This document shows positions 21,628 to 33,685 of a DNA stretch of 64,000 nt, piece by piece (within the stretch, counting starts at the first letter, position 1; each line of letters starts with the position of its first letter). The DNA is from Synaphobranchus kaupii (Eukaryota > Chordata > Actinopteri > Anguilliformes > Synaphobranchidae), in assembly GCA_029718625.1 (NCBI GenBank), contig CM056376.1:121922264-121986263 (forward strand), given 5' to 3'. The notes under the pieces are model-generated. The model was not told where the DNA came from, did not search any database, and saw only the letters and a program-made list of their open reading frames with translations. The position numbers and the translations under genes were made by a program.

Positions 21628-22683
21628 TCATATTTTTTTAATTACAGTGACCAGGTTTCCATACTCTCACTGTTTAAAACCCAGCTGATTTCACCCGTTA
21701 TTCCATAACTGAACAAAATGATTTTAAAGAGAACTAAGCGTCTAATTAGAAACTAAAACAAATTTGCAGCACGTTACACAATTAATTCACAATTCATTTT
21801 AATGCCATTCTCTGCACGTGTGCTGCATGTTCTCTGTTTCCCCTGCTGTAAGTCGCACGTTTCACAGTCTTCCTGGGGAAAGTGGATTGCTTTAAAGGAT
21901 TACGTTACGAGTAAAACAGGTTGGTCACATTTCAATAAACAGGACATATTAAACAAGGGGAAATATGCGGTGAACATATGGGTTGCGAACCTGACAGCTT
22001 TATTGTAGGCTATTTAGTGTCATCATTAAGGCAACATAACGGTATGTATGTTATTAATCAATATTAGCCTACTATGCAGGTAGCCTAATGAACTTTGGAT
22101 GAAGCTTGAACTTCGAGAACTCCATGAGAACAGCCTCTTGGAATTGATGTTTGACACATTCATTGCATAATCAAACGAAATTCACTGAACAAGCAGGCTA
22201 ATTTGGCGTTTTCTAAGGTGAGACTGAAGCCATTGATAGCTTATTCTCAGCTTTTGCAGGTCCTTTTAACAAAATTTAACCGCATATATTTTGTAAAATA
22301 ACAGCCCTGTCTGGAATTACCGGGAACTCATAGGCTAATGGTTAATCCGAATAATATTGATCATACTCCATTTAGCCTATTCCTTGATCACACTAAACAC
22401 GCACGAGCATGTCTGTTTCGCCATCAAGCAATCCGCCAAGGTGGAAAAGCAGGCTTTTTAAAGGGAATGGGATATGACATTTTGATTGGTTTATTGCATG
22501 TCACGCCCAAGACACACCTATAATTAATGAAGCGACTAGGTTCAGCCCAGTTGCACCTTGCGCCGTGCTTAGCGCCAAAAAAACACACCGTTAAAATAGC
22601 AAAAGTGGACTTGGACACGCCCAAAATGGACTTTACGCCATGCGCTTAGACTAAGCGCCAAGATCGCCAAGATAGGGCCCATG

Positions 22684-24920
22684 GTGTTTTCTCAGTCTGA
22701 ATAGAAAAGAATGGAACAATACTTCAGTGAATGGTTTTCTTTTTGTACAAATGTGTACTGCATCAGTCATGGAGTTTGGGACAAACATCGACAACAAAAC
22801 ACCATCAAGCACACAAACGGCATTTGATTAACACATTTATGAATGAACTAAAGGCAAAAAAAGACAGCACATAAGGTTTTAAACAAGAAGACTACAGTTT
22901 TTTTTTTACTATCGCTACATTCTGAGAAGGCTCGTTTTCTACAATAACCTACTGTATATTGGTTCACTTCAGTAAACAAAAATTCACTACCAGGTACTGT
23001 AGGTAGACTGCATTGATGAGGAATCAGAACAGAACTGAACCAGTTACATGTATATCTCATTAGTCCCGATAGTGTCTGAATGAAGGAAGGTTCACCTTGC
23101 AGTCCTGAGAGGGTCTGGAGGAAACTAGTTTCACCTTCCAGTTCCGAGACTGACTGAACCAACCTTTAGAATAAATAGATTAGAGCCACTGAACTACACC
23201 CCTTCTGCACCAGGTCTGCCCCCCGTCCCACCATCCCACCCGCACACCGTCGCCTCAGTCATTGGAAATCAGAGTGCAGAGAATTGATTCTGCCGACTCC
23301 CATCCTTCCACTCAACCAGCAAACCCAGTGCCTGTCGAATGCAGCAGCGCAATTGGAGGCCGTCTGGGAACTGTCTTTGATAAAGAGGTGCCGAGTTCCT
23401 GACATTTTTCAGTGATGACTTTATGTTCTTCGGGGAGCGTGGGCGTACAGAATAATGCGCCATCAAATAAAATGTCAGACCCTTCCCCGCTCCCCTCAGG
23501 GAGAAAGGACAAACCTCTTATGAGGGAACATGTGCTTTTATTGATGCTGATAAATTATATATCGCTTTCATAATTGTAGGGGATGGAAGGGGGCATATTT
23601 TCATTTTGTCCCTCATTCTGAATGCATATTTATTTATTTTATAAATATAAATACATTTATTATTTATTTATTTTACAGCCAGTACTAGTGAAATCCCCCC
23701 CCCCCCCCCCTCACCTCAACAATTTGAACATAATGCTGATAGTTCCTGTGGGTGAAGTCATGTTTCTCCCTGAACGCCTGACGTCTCTGATACATTGAAA
23801 ATATGTTTCTCTAGTAAAGGAATAATGTAATATTAGCTTGACTATTAGATTGCCATTTTTCTTAGAGTAATAACATCAGCGGCCATGTGCCACTGGCTAA
23901 CTGAATTCAAAATCCCAAGCCAATGTCCTATAATCTGTCTGCCAAAGAAGGCAAAACTATTACATTTCATGCATTGCATGCCCATGTCCAAAGATTAACA
24001 TGCGATCTGGCTTATTATGGATAAGAAATGGTTTTATGGTGTTATTTATAGGTGCTATTTGGGAGACATAAGGTGCATGGTGGGTTGGTAGGGGAATAAG
24101 AGGGTCAAAGGGGTAGGTGGGGACAAGACCAGAATGGCTTTTAGGTAAGTAGAATTTTATACTTAATCTGGCTTTGACTGGGAGCCATGGTGGATCCTGA
24201 GAAATGGCAATAATGTGTTACTCTGAGTGCTAGAGGGCCAGACTTTGGAAATGTTCTTAAGGTGGTAATATGAGTATCAAATAATGTTTCTGATGTAGAG
24301 GTCAAATGTTAGTGATGAATCAAAGCTAACATCAAGGTTTCAGTCAGTGGGAAAGGAGGGGGTATAGTTAGGGTCAGGTTGCCCCAGGTTGTCTAATATG
24401 GGTTTAGGGTTTTTAAGAGTTTTGGTGCATACTGAATTTAACTGCTAACAGGAAATCTCCAATTTGTGCAATATGAGGGCAAGTTATAGACTAAGGCGAT
24501 GTATGTCTCAGTGCACTAAACTTTCAATGATACCCTGATGACAAAGCTACACAGGACATGCCCAGGAAGAAGCACGTGCATTATGTAGGGGATGTGACCA
24601 AGAACGGACTCTTGGGGGACCCCCTGGATGACAGCTTGACTATTTTAACAATGTCAGTTTCAGTGCTGCGGAATAAGGGAAAACCAAGAGTTGATATGTG
24701 ACCCAACGCAGACTTCAGATACATGTCTCGCATCCGACCATTGTATAGGAGAGCCAAAAGACGTAGGCCTAATAAAACCACTATCTGGTCAAAATTGAGT
24801 TAATACCAGAATCACATTTATGAATATCAAATTTACCATTCCCCTATGTTTCAAAATTTTAATTGTTGTGTAAGCATGTGAAATTGTGTTAAATATAGGG
24901 ACTAGTTAGACCTCCAGAGC
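22684..24920. other. Non-coding stretch with a poly-C run
   Basis: No gene recognised. A poly-C run lies at about 23694-23710. AT-rich sequence around 23620-23680 has ATTTATTT words. The rest has no recognisable element. Confidence 0.4.
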
Positions 24921-24924
24921 CCAC

Positions 24925-25250
24925 CACCAGGGCCGGACCATCCACTAGGCAACTATAGGCAGCCGCCTAGGGCGGCACTAGGACCAGGGCCGCTCTCTGC
25001 CCGTCGCCCCACCATCCAAGCGATAACGCTATTCTGCAGCCCCCACTATTAACCAGTCCAGTGCATAGGTTAGTAACCGACTGCGGCGGAGGCCATTTAT
25101 TCCGTGTGGGTAACATTACTATAAGCAGGGTTAAAATTGTTGGTGAACGCAGGGGGGTGCCGCTCCCCTTAAGTGAAATTGGGAAAACCGTCCACCTTGT
25201 TAAGATGCTAGACCATGCCAAAATAATTAGGGAAGTGGAAGAATGAAATA
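24925..25250. repeat. Probable transposon-derived fragment with GGCCG-rich end
   Basis: The segment begins AGGGCCGGACCATCC and continues with the ggcagccgcctagggcggc pattern that is widespread in fish genomes as a DNA-transposon terminus. The matching opposite end was not found in the window and no transposase motif is readable, so this is a family resemblance only. Confidence 0.35.
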
Positions 25251-26019
25251 GGATCAGGGTTTAAAGCTAAATCAGAGGTTAAAACTTATGTATGCATTTT
25301 TTTCATATTTTTTATGAATTCATGGTTTAAACACTATTATAATAAAAACGTATTCAAGTTCATAGCAAGCACTGAGTTACGGACTACTCAAATATACCAA
25401 TTCCATACAATAGTTCCTGGTTTGAGGGTGTATTTTATGATGAGAAAGGGCAGAATTATTCCTCAATATTATCTCATCAAGTGATACCTCATTTTGTAAC
25501 CTTGATTCTGTACTTTAAAGGGTAACCAAGCACTGAAACAACTTATTTTAGTTGATAAGTTATGTATTGGACCACACCAAAATGCTAGTGATTGACTGTA
25601 GTCCCAATCTCGAATGTTCAATACAAAGGTTGATGTTTCTCATTTTGCAAGTTTTATTTTAAATGGCGTCAGTTTGATACGTGATAGCCTACTCAGTATT
25701 CGTAGTAGCTACATGCACGTTCAACAGTGCTGCCAGTGCCCGCCCCACTAAACTTGCATTTACCAATAGCAATGTATAAGTTTACAAGAATAAATATCAG
25801 TTACTTGTTTTAATACATTAATCCTGCATTCAACTTGTAGGCTAAGCGATGTAAGCTCAATGTGCGAACTTACAGACTGACTGCGGCGATTTGTCGTTCT
25901 TTATGACCGCAGTAGCAGACGTTTGAGTTCGGAAGAGCAGTTCAATCGATGTCGTCTCGTTCAATGTGTTGTCCCGCTTCAGTGACGCCAGATGGGAAAT
26001 ATGAAATTATCGTAGGCCT
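25251..26019. other. Non-coding stretch
   Basis: AT-rich and without recognised features. It directly precedes the solo LTR. Confidence 0.4.
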
Positions 26020-26024
26020 ACGGG

Positions 26025-26704
26025 TGTAAGGGGGAGTGTAAGGTTCGGATAACCAAACGCGACCGATAAGGATTTCTAAAAGTGTATCTAGAGAGAAACA
26101 CGGAAGTAGCCGCACCAGGACTGAGATAACACAGGATCGGGAGCAAAACTTCCCTATCACAAGGCAAAACAAATCAAACTCCAAAAACTGCGGCGATCTC
26201 GATAAACAGCGAGAATAACTAACAAAAGAACCTCGCGCACTAAATAATTAGGCGTAACAAGAGGTGGTGAAACAAAACAAAACTAAACCAGTGAAGGAAA
26301 ATAATAGAAAAGCCAAAGTGTCAAAAGAGCTGAACACAACTGGCAACAGATGAAAAGGATAAAGGATAAAGAAAGATTGGAAAGGAAAGAGAAAACCAAT
26401 CTAATCCTAAATCTTATAACCGGACTTGCTGCGTTTCCTATTCGTACAAACCAGAAATGCAGCGACCGAGATTCCTATACCTTACCGACTTTGTCAACAT
26501 AGCAAAGACAATATCGAAGTCCGGAAATGCGGAAGTCCTGAGGTATTTATAGCCGGCAGGAAACGCAAAACAGGTGTAGGGAATAATTGTCGGGCAAGAT
26601 ATGAATACTGGAACGGAGGCGGAAAAAATCCGATAGAGCATCCTGACGACGCCAAAAAGGAAACCAAAACGCAGGAACAGCAGAGGCTGCTAGAAACCAT
26701 GACA
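26025..26704 (-). mobile_element. Solo LTR, minus strand
   Basis: A 680-bp unit bounded by TGTAAGG...CATGACA on the plus strand (TG...CA) and flanked by the perfect 5-bp duplication ACGGG (26020-26024 and 26705-26709). Read on the minus strand it carries a TATA box, GGCTATAAATACC (plus-strand 26541-26553), about 150 bp from its start, which sets the orientation. No gag or pol lies next to it, so it is best explained as a solo LTR left by recombination. It is unlike the LTR at 14474, so it represents a different family. Confidence 0.8.
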
Positions 26705-26709
26705 ACGGG

Positions 26710-27310
26710 GTCTTAAAATTATGTTTTTTAAAGGAAATTGTTGTGCATAGACAAACGAAGAGACATTATAGGTGTAAGTATGTGCTATTTTTTAAAAACA
26801 GTGTTTTTCAATTATACCAATCGTATTATTTGGGAAATCTCAACACAGCAATAATTAACGGGTCCTCCATGACAGAACTAGGAAAGGAGGACAATTTATA
26901 CGTCAAATATTTAATCTGATTGGTTGTCACGCCACGTTCCCCATCTCTTCTGGTCACTTTGCCTGCTTGCCGGCCTCGCATCGTCATCCAAAAATGCCTT
27001 GGGAACAATAGGAAGGGAGGGAGATACTCTTTTTCATGACAGAGCGAGGGTAGCATATGGAAAGGGTAGCCAGCCATTGTCTAGCCCCTTTTTTTCTTCG
27101 CTGGATGCATTTTATGAAATAACGAAAGAGGCGTGGTCGACGGCGATTTTGATGACGGTCAAGCAGATCTGCTGTCCCAATTTTCTTCACCACTCTTTTC
27201 GTCCACTCCCCTCCTCCCGTCCCCTCCCTTCCTTCACATACTTCCGGGTAGTAGAGGAGTGGTAGTGGGGGAGTGGAGGAACGGAGGTGGGGAGTGAAGA
27301 ATATTGGGAC
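26710..27310. other. Non-coding stretch with imperfect palindrome
   Basis: No gene seen. The sequence at about 27185-27300 is an imperfect inverted repeat (a CCACTCC/TCCCCTCC-rich left arm and GGAGTGG/GGGGAGTG-rich right arm around CTTCCGGGTAG), probably part of a non-autonomous transposon. Confidence 0.4.
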
Positions 27311-27319
27311 ACACCCCTG

Positions 27320-27745
27320 GGCTGTTTCCGAATCAGAGCCCTGTCTACTGTGCCCTGTTTCCTGCGTACTAGTGCACTGGCAGAAGTGTGCTGTTTAAAG
27401 TGCACTGTTTAATTGTGACGTATAGTACACAAGAAAATATCCTCAATACTAATTTCCAACCATACTGTGTAAGTGTCGTAAGATGTCCCACCCTTGCGCG
27501 GCCATGTCACGTGTTGTTTTTGTTGTAATTGAAGGAAAACGTCAGCGAAGCTCCACCTGTTTGTGTACTTCTTGAAAAGTGTGCTCCCGGATATATTCAG
27601 TGAAACCCCGGAAGTAATTCTATAATACGGGAGTTTAAAGTATACTAGTATATTTAGAGAAAATTTTGCCTATAACAACTTTTTCCTTCTGTCTACTCAA
27701 CAAGCCTACCTAATAGTATGGATGGGTGCTGATTCAGACACAGTC
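27320..27745. repeat. Probable non-autonomous DNA transposon
   Basis: The left edge carries GGGCTGTTTCCGAATCAG and the right edge the imperfect inverse CTGATTCAGACACAGTC. The sequence between is non-coding. The ends are similar rather than identical and no target duplication was confirmed. Confidence 0.45.
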
Positions 27746-27827
27746 TTAGTAAATCAGGCCCCAATAGAACAAATTGGTTATTTATTTAGTATTTACTTAT
27801 TGTATTTTGTATTTCTATTCCTGATTA

Positions 27828-27876
27828 TTATGATGATGAAGATGATGATGATGATGATTATTGTTATTATTATACA
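27828..27876. repeat. (ATG)n/(TTA)n microsatellite
   Basis: GATGATGATG passes into TTATTGTTATTATTAT. Confidence 0.9.
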
Positions 27877-28322
27877 AAATTGATATAAAACCCTATGAAG
27901 AAGTGCAGTCATTCTCCTGGGCACATAGATGTTCAGGTCAGAGCACACCAATGAATCAAAAACATTTGAAAAAACATTTAATTTCTAAGTGAGTTGAACA
28001 ACTTGAATTATGTAACCTGCCCACATTACATTTAAGAGTTCATAGAGATCATCAATCTGCCAACTCACCCTATAACGTCTATAAATAGGACTTTGTTAGA
28101 GCTCTTTCAGCAGTAAATTTCTTACTGGTATTTTTTTTACAACCATATACACCTAGTGCGCTCATATTTTGCTGACACATGGTATTCTAAGCTGTATTGT
28201 CATAAAATTGAGAAGACATTTTTGGATCTTTCTCTGTCAATGGCTTGTATCTGAACATACTCAGGACAGGTGACATTGACACTGGCAGATTATGTGAGTT
28301 GCTGATGATCAGTCCACAGCAT

Positions 28323-28323
<1 letters not shown>

Positions 28324-28367
<44 letters not shown>

Positions 28368-28374
28368 ACACACA
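28324..28374. repeat. (CA)n microsatellite
   Basis: About 51 bp of CA repeats with one CATACA interruption. Confidence 0.95.
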
Positions 28375-28432
28375 TTTGTGCCAAATTAGTCATGCACAGT
28401 GTATACATTGTCATATTTAAATAATTGACATT

Positions 28433-28664
28433 TGAAGACCCTGGTGCTAAAAGTACTGAAGTCACATTTTTAAACAATTCAAGTTGAGCATAGAAACATG
28501 TTGTCCACCCTATAAATATTGTTAACAGAAAAGGTGCCTAAGCAATGCATAAAAAACAGCAAAACATTTAATGGGCTGATTTTATGGATCAATTCTATTT
28601 TTCGGATTTGATTTTCTCAAAATAGCCATTTTGTGACTCAGTACTTTTAGCACCAGTGTCTTCA
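28433..28664. mobile_element. Short MITE with about 30-bp inverted repeats
   Basis: The left end, TGAAGACCCTGGTGCTAAAA (28433-28452) plus GTACTGA, is mirrored by TCAGTACTTTTAGCACCAGT (28638-28657) plus GTCTTCA, with one substitution and one indel. The interior is about 170 bp, AT-rich and non-coding. The target duplication is ambiguous. Confidence 0.8.
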
Positions 28665-29430
28665 TTTATTAATTGGAATCATATGCTTATATTGGGCCAG
28701 CCTTCTTAAAAAAAATAAAGAAAAAACAATACCTACGTATACACCATTTCAATCAAATAAAACAATCAAGCTTAGCAGTAATCAGGATCTCACCAGAACA
28801 TCAATCTCAGCTTTTGAAACCGTGTTGCAGCTCCTATTTTTAAGCCTCTTTCACAGACGATGTGATTTTGCTCTCCCCATTCTTTATATCAGACACTGTT
28901 AAATTTCTCACATTGTAATAGGGCACAACAGCGCTAAGACATGAATTGAAAGTGTGATTCACTTTCACGTCACGCTCAACACTGATATTACTGCAACACT
29001 GATAATAAGGTGGTTAAAAAGATGTCATTGTGTATGTTACTACCTTTTTCATAGCTGCTTGGTTGACGGCTCAGTTCACAACTCTGAGGTTCTTATCTTA
29101 GAGGTTCTTGTTGCGTTGTTATATCATGGCCTGGGTGAATAATCGAATAATCGACTCTGATTGGCTGGAATGTGTGCGTTAAAAACTGATAACCGCACGC
29201 CTATTGCAAGTAGTTCCAGTAAAACGCTACTGAATTCATGCTGCAATATAGCTATCTTGTCTCCTCCCTACTAGCATTGATGATCTCATGCACCAGCTAT
29301 CTTTAAATAAATCAATATCACCTTGTGATTGCAGAAGATGAAATGTATGTTCAGAAAAATTGCTTTACATCAGATATCTTAGTTACATCAATGCTGAGCT
29401 AGCTAAGCCATTTAGTGTAGGCTATATAGG
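28665..29430. other. Non-coding stretch
   Basis: No gene or recognised repeat. Confidence 0.4.
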
Positions 29431-29432
29431 TA

Positions 29433-30602
29433 CAGTCAAGCCGGAAAGTCTCCCCACCCCTTTCACCTTCTCCACGTTTTATTACGTTACAGACATATTC
29501 CAAAATTGATTAAATTCATTTTTTCCCTCAAAATTCTACACACAACACCCCATAATGACAATGTGAAAAAAAATTTTTTGAGATTTTTGCAAATTTATTA
29601 AAAATAAAAAACTAAAATTTCTCATTTACATAAGTATTCATACCCTTTGCTTTAAACGTATTTTTAAAGTATCATATTTCATATTTGGTCACATATCCTT
29701 TACATGCTGTTACTTCCTGAAGTCTGTGACCATCAACATCAAAAAATCTGTCGATATCTTATTTTCAGGTACTGTTACAAGTGATACTATAACCTCTCTG
29801 CATTTGAATGGATCTCTATGGAAATTGGGGGGTGAGACTAGATTCAGCTGTAAATTACACTGGTACAGTATGGAACACATGGCTGGCTAAATGGCTGTAA
29901 GTTATCAAGGGTCTGAGCTATCAAACGAGCCCCAAACCATCACTCTGTTGCCAGATATGGAGTAGATGTGGATGGATCACTGCAAGGGTTATTTCTCCGG
30001 ACTCATTTTCCTATAGAACTCTATGGGGAAAAAAGTCAGGAGAAACAACCCTTAAAGTGATCCATCCACATCTACTCCATATCTGACAACAGAGTGATGG
30101 TTTGGGGCTCGTTTGATAGCTCAGACCCTTGATAACTAAGAGCCAATTAGGCAGCCATGTGTTCCATACTGTACCAGTGTAATTTACAGCTGAATCTAGT
30201 CTCACCCCCCAATTTCCATAGAGATCCATTCAAATGCAGAGAGGTTATAGTATCGCTTGTAACAGTACCTGAAAATAAGATATCGACGGTTTTTTTGATG
30301 TTGATGGTCACAGACTTCAGGAAGTAACAGCATGTAAAGGATATGCGACCAAATATGAAATATGATACTTTAAAAATACGTTAAAGCAAAGAGTATGAAT
30401 ACTTATGTAAATGAGAAATTTTATTTTTTTATTTTTAATAAATTTGCTAAAATCTCAAAAAAACTTTTTTCACATTGTCATTATGGGGTGTTGTGTGTAG
30501 ATGTTTGAGGCAAAAAATGAACTCAATCTATTGTAGTATAAGTCTGTAACGTAATAAAACGTGGAGAAGGTGAAAGGGTGGGGAGACTTTCCGGCTTGAC
30601 TG
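29433..30602. mobile_element. 1170-bp palindromic (foldback) transposon with Tc1-like ends
   Basis: TA-flanked (29431-29432 and 30603-30604). The left end CAGTCAAGCCGGAAAGTC is mirrored by GACTTTCCGGCTTGACTG at the right end. The complementarity continues through nearly the whole element: the tract around 29815-29850 mirrors 30190-30225, the GTGGATGGATCACT region at about 29965 mirrors that at about 30055, and the centre is near 30018. Each arm is about 580 bp with scattered mismatches. There is no transposase frame. The ends are of the Tc1/mariner type, so it was probably mobilised in trans. Confidence 0.85.
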
Positions 30603-30604
30603 TA

Positions 30605-32734
30605 TGTGTCATATTCAAGGACACTGACTTGTAAGATATATTGGAGGGGCAAAAAAGGAAGATCAGACATTTAAAAAAAATGGCTAAACAATTATTCAAA
30701 TATTGAGTTCAAAGTAAGCTGCATATTTTCACATATTAATTTTAGTCAGAGTTCTGTGCATTTTAGAGTTCTGTTCCTGCAGGCTTGTTTTAAGAAAAAC
30801 TGTGACTTAGCTCTGGAATTTCAAACTCTGACAATAGATTTTCCAGATAAATACAGTGGTATAGTTGTCTTGACTGTTTTCGGCTACTAGCTGTTACAGA
30901 AACCTAGCTCTAACTGGTCATTCTTGTTACCAGCTTCCAGCAAAAGCTGTTTTTTTTCCAGCAGGGGAACGAGATGGACTAGAATGACTGTCTGGTTGCT
31001 AGGTTGTATCTATGTTTTGGCTATTTTCTGGAATCCTGAACTAATGTTTTTACCATTGCTAGGGAAATGGAACCTCTCTGGGTTAATAACCTTTAATTTT
31101 GAATGCAAAACATCCAACAAATGGTTGAATTAAAATAAATCAACCACTCTCACATGTGAATGTGAATTAAATCCATTCTGACTTCAACCATCTGGGCTTG
31201 CTCAAATCACTTGATACCCTGAAAAACAATAAGGTCTAAAACACCTGTAATTTATAAGAATGCAATACACAGATATGATATGAACTGAACTAGTCGTTCA
31301 CAGTACCTTCATAAAGTTTGGGATCAGGATAAAAAATGTAGGCCGCTGTGACACAGCAAGGGGAGCAGTGGTGCGATGTCCGTATATTCCACATCACTGA
31401 TTGCACCATCGTTCATTTCTCGCCATCTCTTGCTAGGTTACAGTACATTGCTCAAAGAATCATTTTCACAAAATGGACCATTTGTCCTCTTTTTCAAGGT
31501 AAGCTATTGCGGTTTCATTTCCCTTTTCTGTTAGGATGTTCTAGGACAAAATAAGTAGTCATACAGTATTTACTGAAGTGTGATGGGGTGATGGGATTTC
31601 TTAGCCCCTGGTCCTGTTGTGGCATTATGATAGATATGCATGCACGGATGCTGCAGGCAAAATCGTCTTGATGAACTAATAATACAAAAAAAAACATTAA
31701 AGCACTCATTAAACCTACTCAGGCCAGGTAATGCTGAGAATGACAATGATGGGAACCATTGCAAAATGTTCTCATTCATTAGCAGTGGCACCAATAAGCT
31801 GTTTCCTTCTCTTCCTGCTTCTCTTGATGCTTCTCTTCAATCTCTGGCATGACCTCTGACCTCTGTTATGATCATTTAACAGAAGCTTAATTATCAGCGG
31901 TATCAGTAAACCACATAGAGCGGCTGAGTTTTCAAGCTCTTGGGAAAGATAAAGGTCTGTTCCACAATTTTTTGATCACAGGATACTTGTGAGCCCCTGC
32001 TGACTACCTCTGGAGAAAAAAAATTACTGTTGGCACCGAGAAGCCTGGGCTGATGTAAAGCACCGCCGCAGAGCGATGATTAACTTCCCTGCAGCATTTT
32101 ATACTGCTTGACCTCTGCACATTAGGACATTCTCCTTGCATTCGCCGCATATCACAGACACCATGTCTCATACACGTGGAGCAGGATGGCGTGTGTTAAT
32201 AACAGCTTTTCATCCGTTTGGCTCAAAGTTGGCTCAAACCTTCTAACAAATTAGTTTGCTGTGAAGGTGTATGAGGGGGAAAAAAAACGACAGTGTTCAA
32301 CATGAGTCAACAGGTGTATGCACCTTATATGGAAATTGCCAAGTTATGAAAAAGGCTTTGTGAGTAATTAATGCCAAATATAATCATGAAACGCTTACTG
32401 CTTCGCTTACATCCATAGAGATTCTTCCCTTCCTTAATGAACAAATTGTATTCATTACAGTCTTACACAAAATTTGTATAAGGTGCCAGTCCCTCACAGT
32501 GATGAGTATAAATAGAGGAATGGCACGCAGAGTGATCCGAGGTAAGTGTATGGGACAGAATAGATTTTTCTCTGTGAAATGGATACCTTTCAGCTGTGTA
32601 CAGTATGTCACATGTAATCATTAACATCACTCAACGATCACTCAGGAAGCTCAGCTCTGAAGTCCTTCCTGAAAAGTCGTGCAAATAAATAACAAATAAA
32701 TTAGTGTGACTTAACAACCAATTAAAGAATGTCA

Positions 32735-32736
<2 letters not shown>
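30605..32736. other. Non-coding stretch
   Basis: No gene recognised. Short frames only and no clear transposon ends. Confidence 0.4.

Positions 32737-32766
<30 letters not shown>
32737..32766. repeat. (AT)n microsatellite
   Basis: About 30 bp of AT dinucleotides, immediately next to a palindrome-family fragment. Confidence 0.9.
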
Positions 32767-32768
<2 letters not shown>

Positions 32769-33205
32769 AACAAGCCTTAAATCATCACTCTGCTGCCAGA
32801 AATACAGTAGATATGGATGGATAACTTGAAGGGTTTCTTCTCTTTACTTATTTTTCCATAGAGTTAAATAGAAAAATTTGTCAGGGGAAACAACCCTTAA
32901 AGTGATCCATCCATATCTACTGCATATCTAGCAGCAAAGTGATGGTTTGCGGCTCGTTTGATACCTCAGACCCTTGATGACTGACAGCCATTTTACCAAT
33001 CATGTATTCCATACTGTTCCAGCATAAATAATAAATCTAGTCCCACCCCCCAATTCCTATAGAGATCCCTTCAAATGCAGAGACATTATAGTATCGCTTG
33101 TGAGAGTACCAGAAAATAAGATATCAAGAGTCTTTTGATGTTGTTGGGTCACAGACATCAGGAGGTCATGGCATGCAAAGGATATGCGACCAAATATAAA
33201 AAATT
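32766..33205. repeat. Partial copy of the palindromic repeat family
   Basis: It starts inside the left arm (ATCAAACAAGCC), passes the hairpin centre at about 32865, and continues along the right arm to GGATATGCGACCAAATAT at 33179-33196. It then joins a Sleeping Beauty-type terminus. Confidence 0.75.
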
Positions 33206-33206
33206 T

Positions 33207-33448
33207 AAAGGCACAGTTAACTTAGTGTAATGTAAATTTCTGACCCACTGGAATTGTGATATAGTGAATTAAAAGTGAAATAATCTGTCTGTAAACAATT
33301 GTTGGAAAAATTACTTGTGTCATGCACAAAGTAGATGTCCGAACTGACTTGCCAACACTATAGTTTGCTAATATGAAATCTGTGGAGTGGTTAAAAATGT
33401 GTTTTTATGACTTCAACCTAAGTGTATGTAAACTTCCGGCTTCAACTG
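33207..33448 (-). mobile_element. Sleeping Beauty-type Tc1 end, orphan
   Basis: This is the reverse complement of the terminal repeat that opens at 63766. The inner motif TTCTGACCCACTGGAATTGTG is near 33238-33258 and the outer motif AACTTCCGGCTTCAACTG at 33431-33448, followed by TA. Only the IR/DR end is present, without a transposase. Confidence 0.8.
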
Positions 33449-33452
33449 TATA

Positions 33453-33685
33453 CAGTGCCCTCCACAATTATTGGCACCCCTGGTAAAGTAAAAAGGGTTA
33501 TAAAAAATTCACCGTTTGGTGAATTAGCTTAATCTCACACTGAAACAATTTGAAAAATCCAACCTTTAATTGAAGTTAATTTATTCTGAGAAAAAATCCC
33601 TCATCAAGAAATTATTATTTTTAACAAAGCCATGTGTGCCACAATTATTGGCACTCCTGCATTTAATACTTTTGCACAACCTCAA
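33453..33685 (+). mobile_element. Orphan left end of the Tc1 family found at 8730
   Basis: CAGTGCCCTCCACAATTATT starts right after TATA at 33449-33452. The inner ACAATTATTGGCAC motif is at about 33640-33653, and the sequence then ends in unrelated DNA. This is one complete IR/DR end only. Confidence 0.8.

Larger units (their letters stand above)
13550..22680. mobile_element. Non-autonomous DNA transposon, split by a gypsy element
   Basis: The outer ends are inverted copies of GGGCCCTATCTT (13550-13561 and 22669-22680), each flanked by ATG (13547-13549 and 22681-22683), a possible 3-bp target duplication. Subterminal regions are rich in GGCGC/GCGCC words. The left end contains a direct repeat, CTATCTTACACCCGGCG, at 13555 and 13606. 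Removing the retrotransposon and its TCATA duplication leaves about 1972 bp with no transposase-like frame. The superfamily is not assigned: neither the 3-bp duplication nor the termini settle it by eye. Confidence 0.75.
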
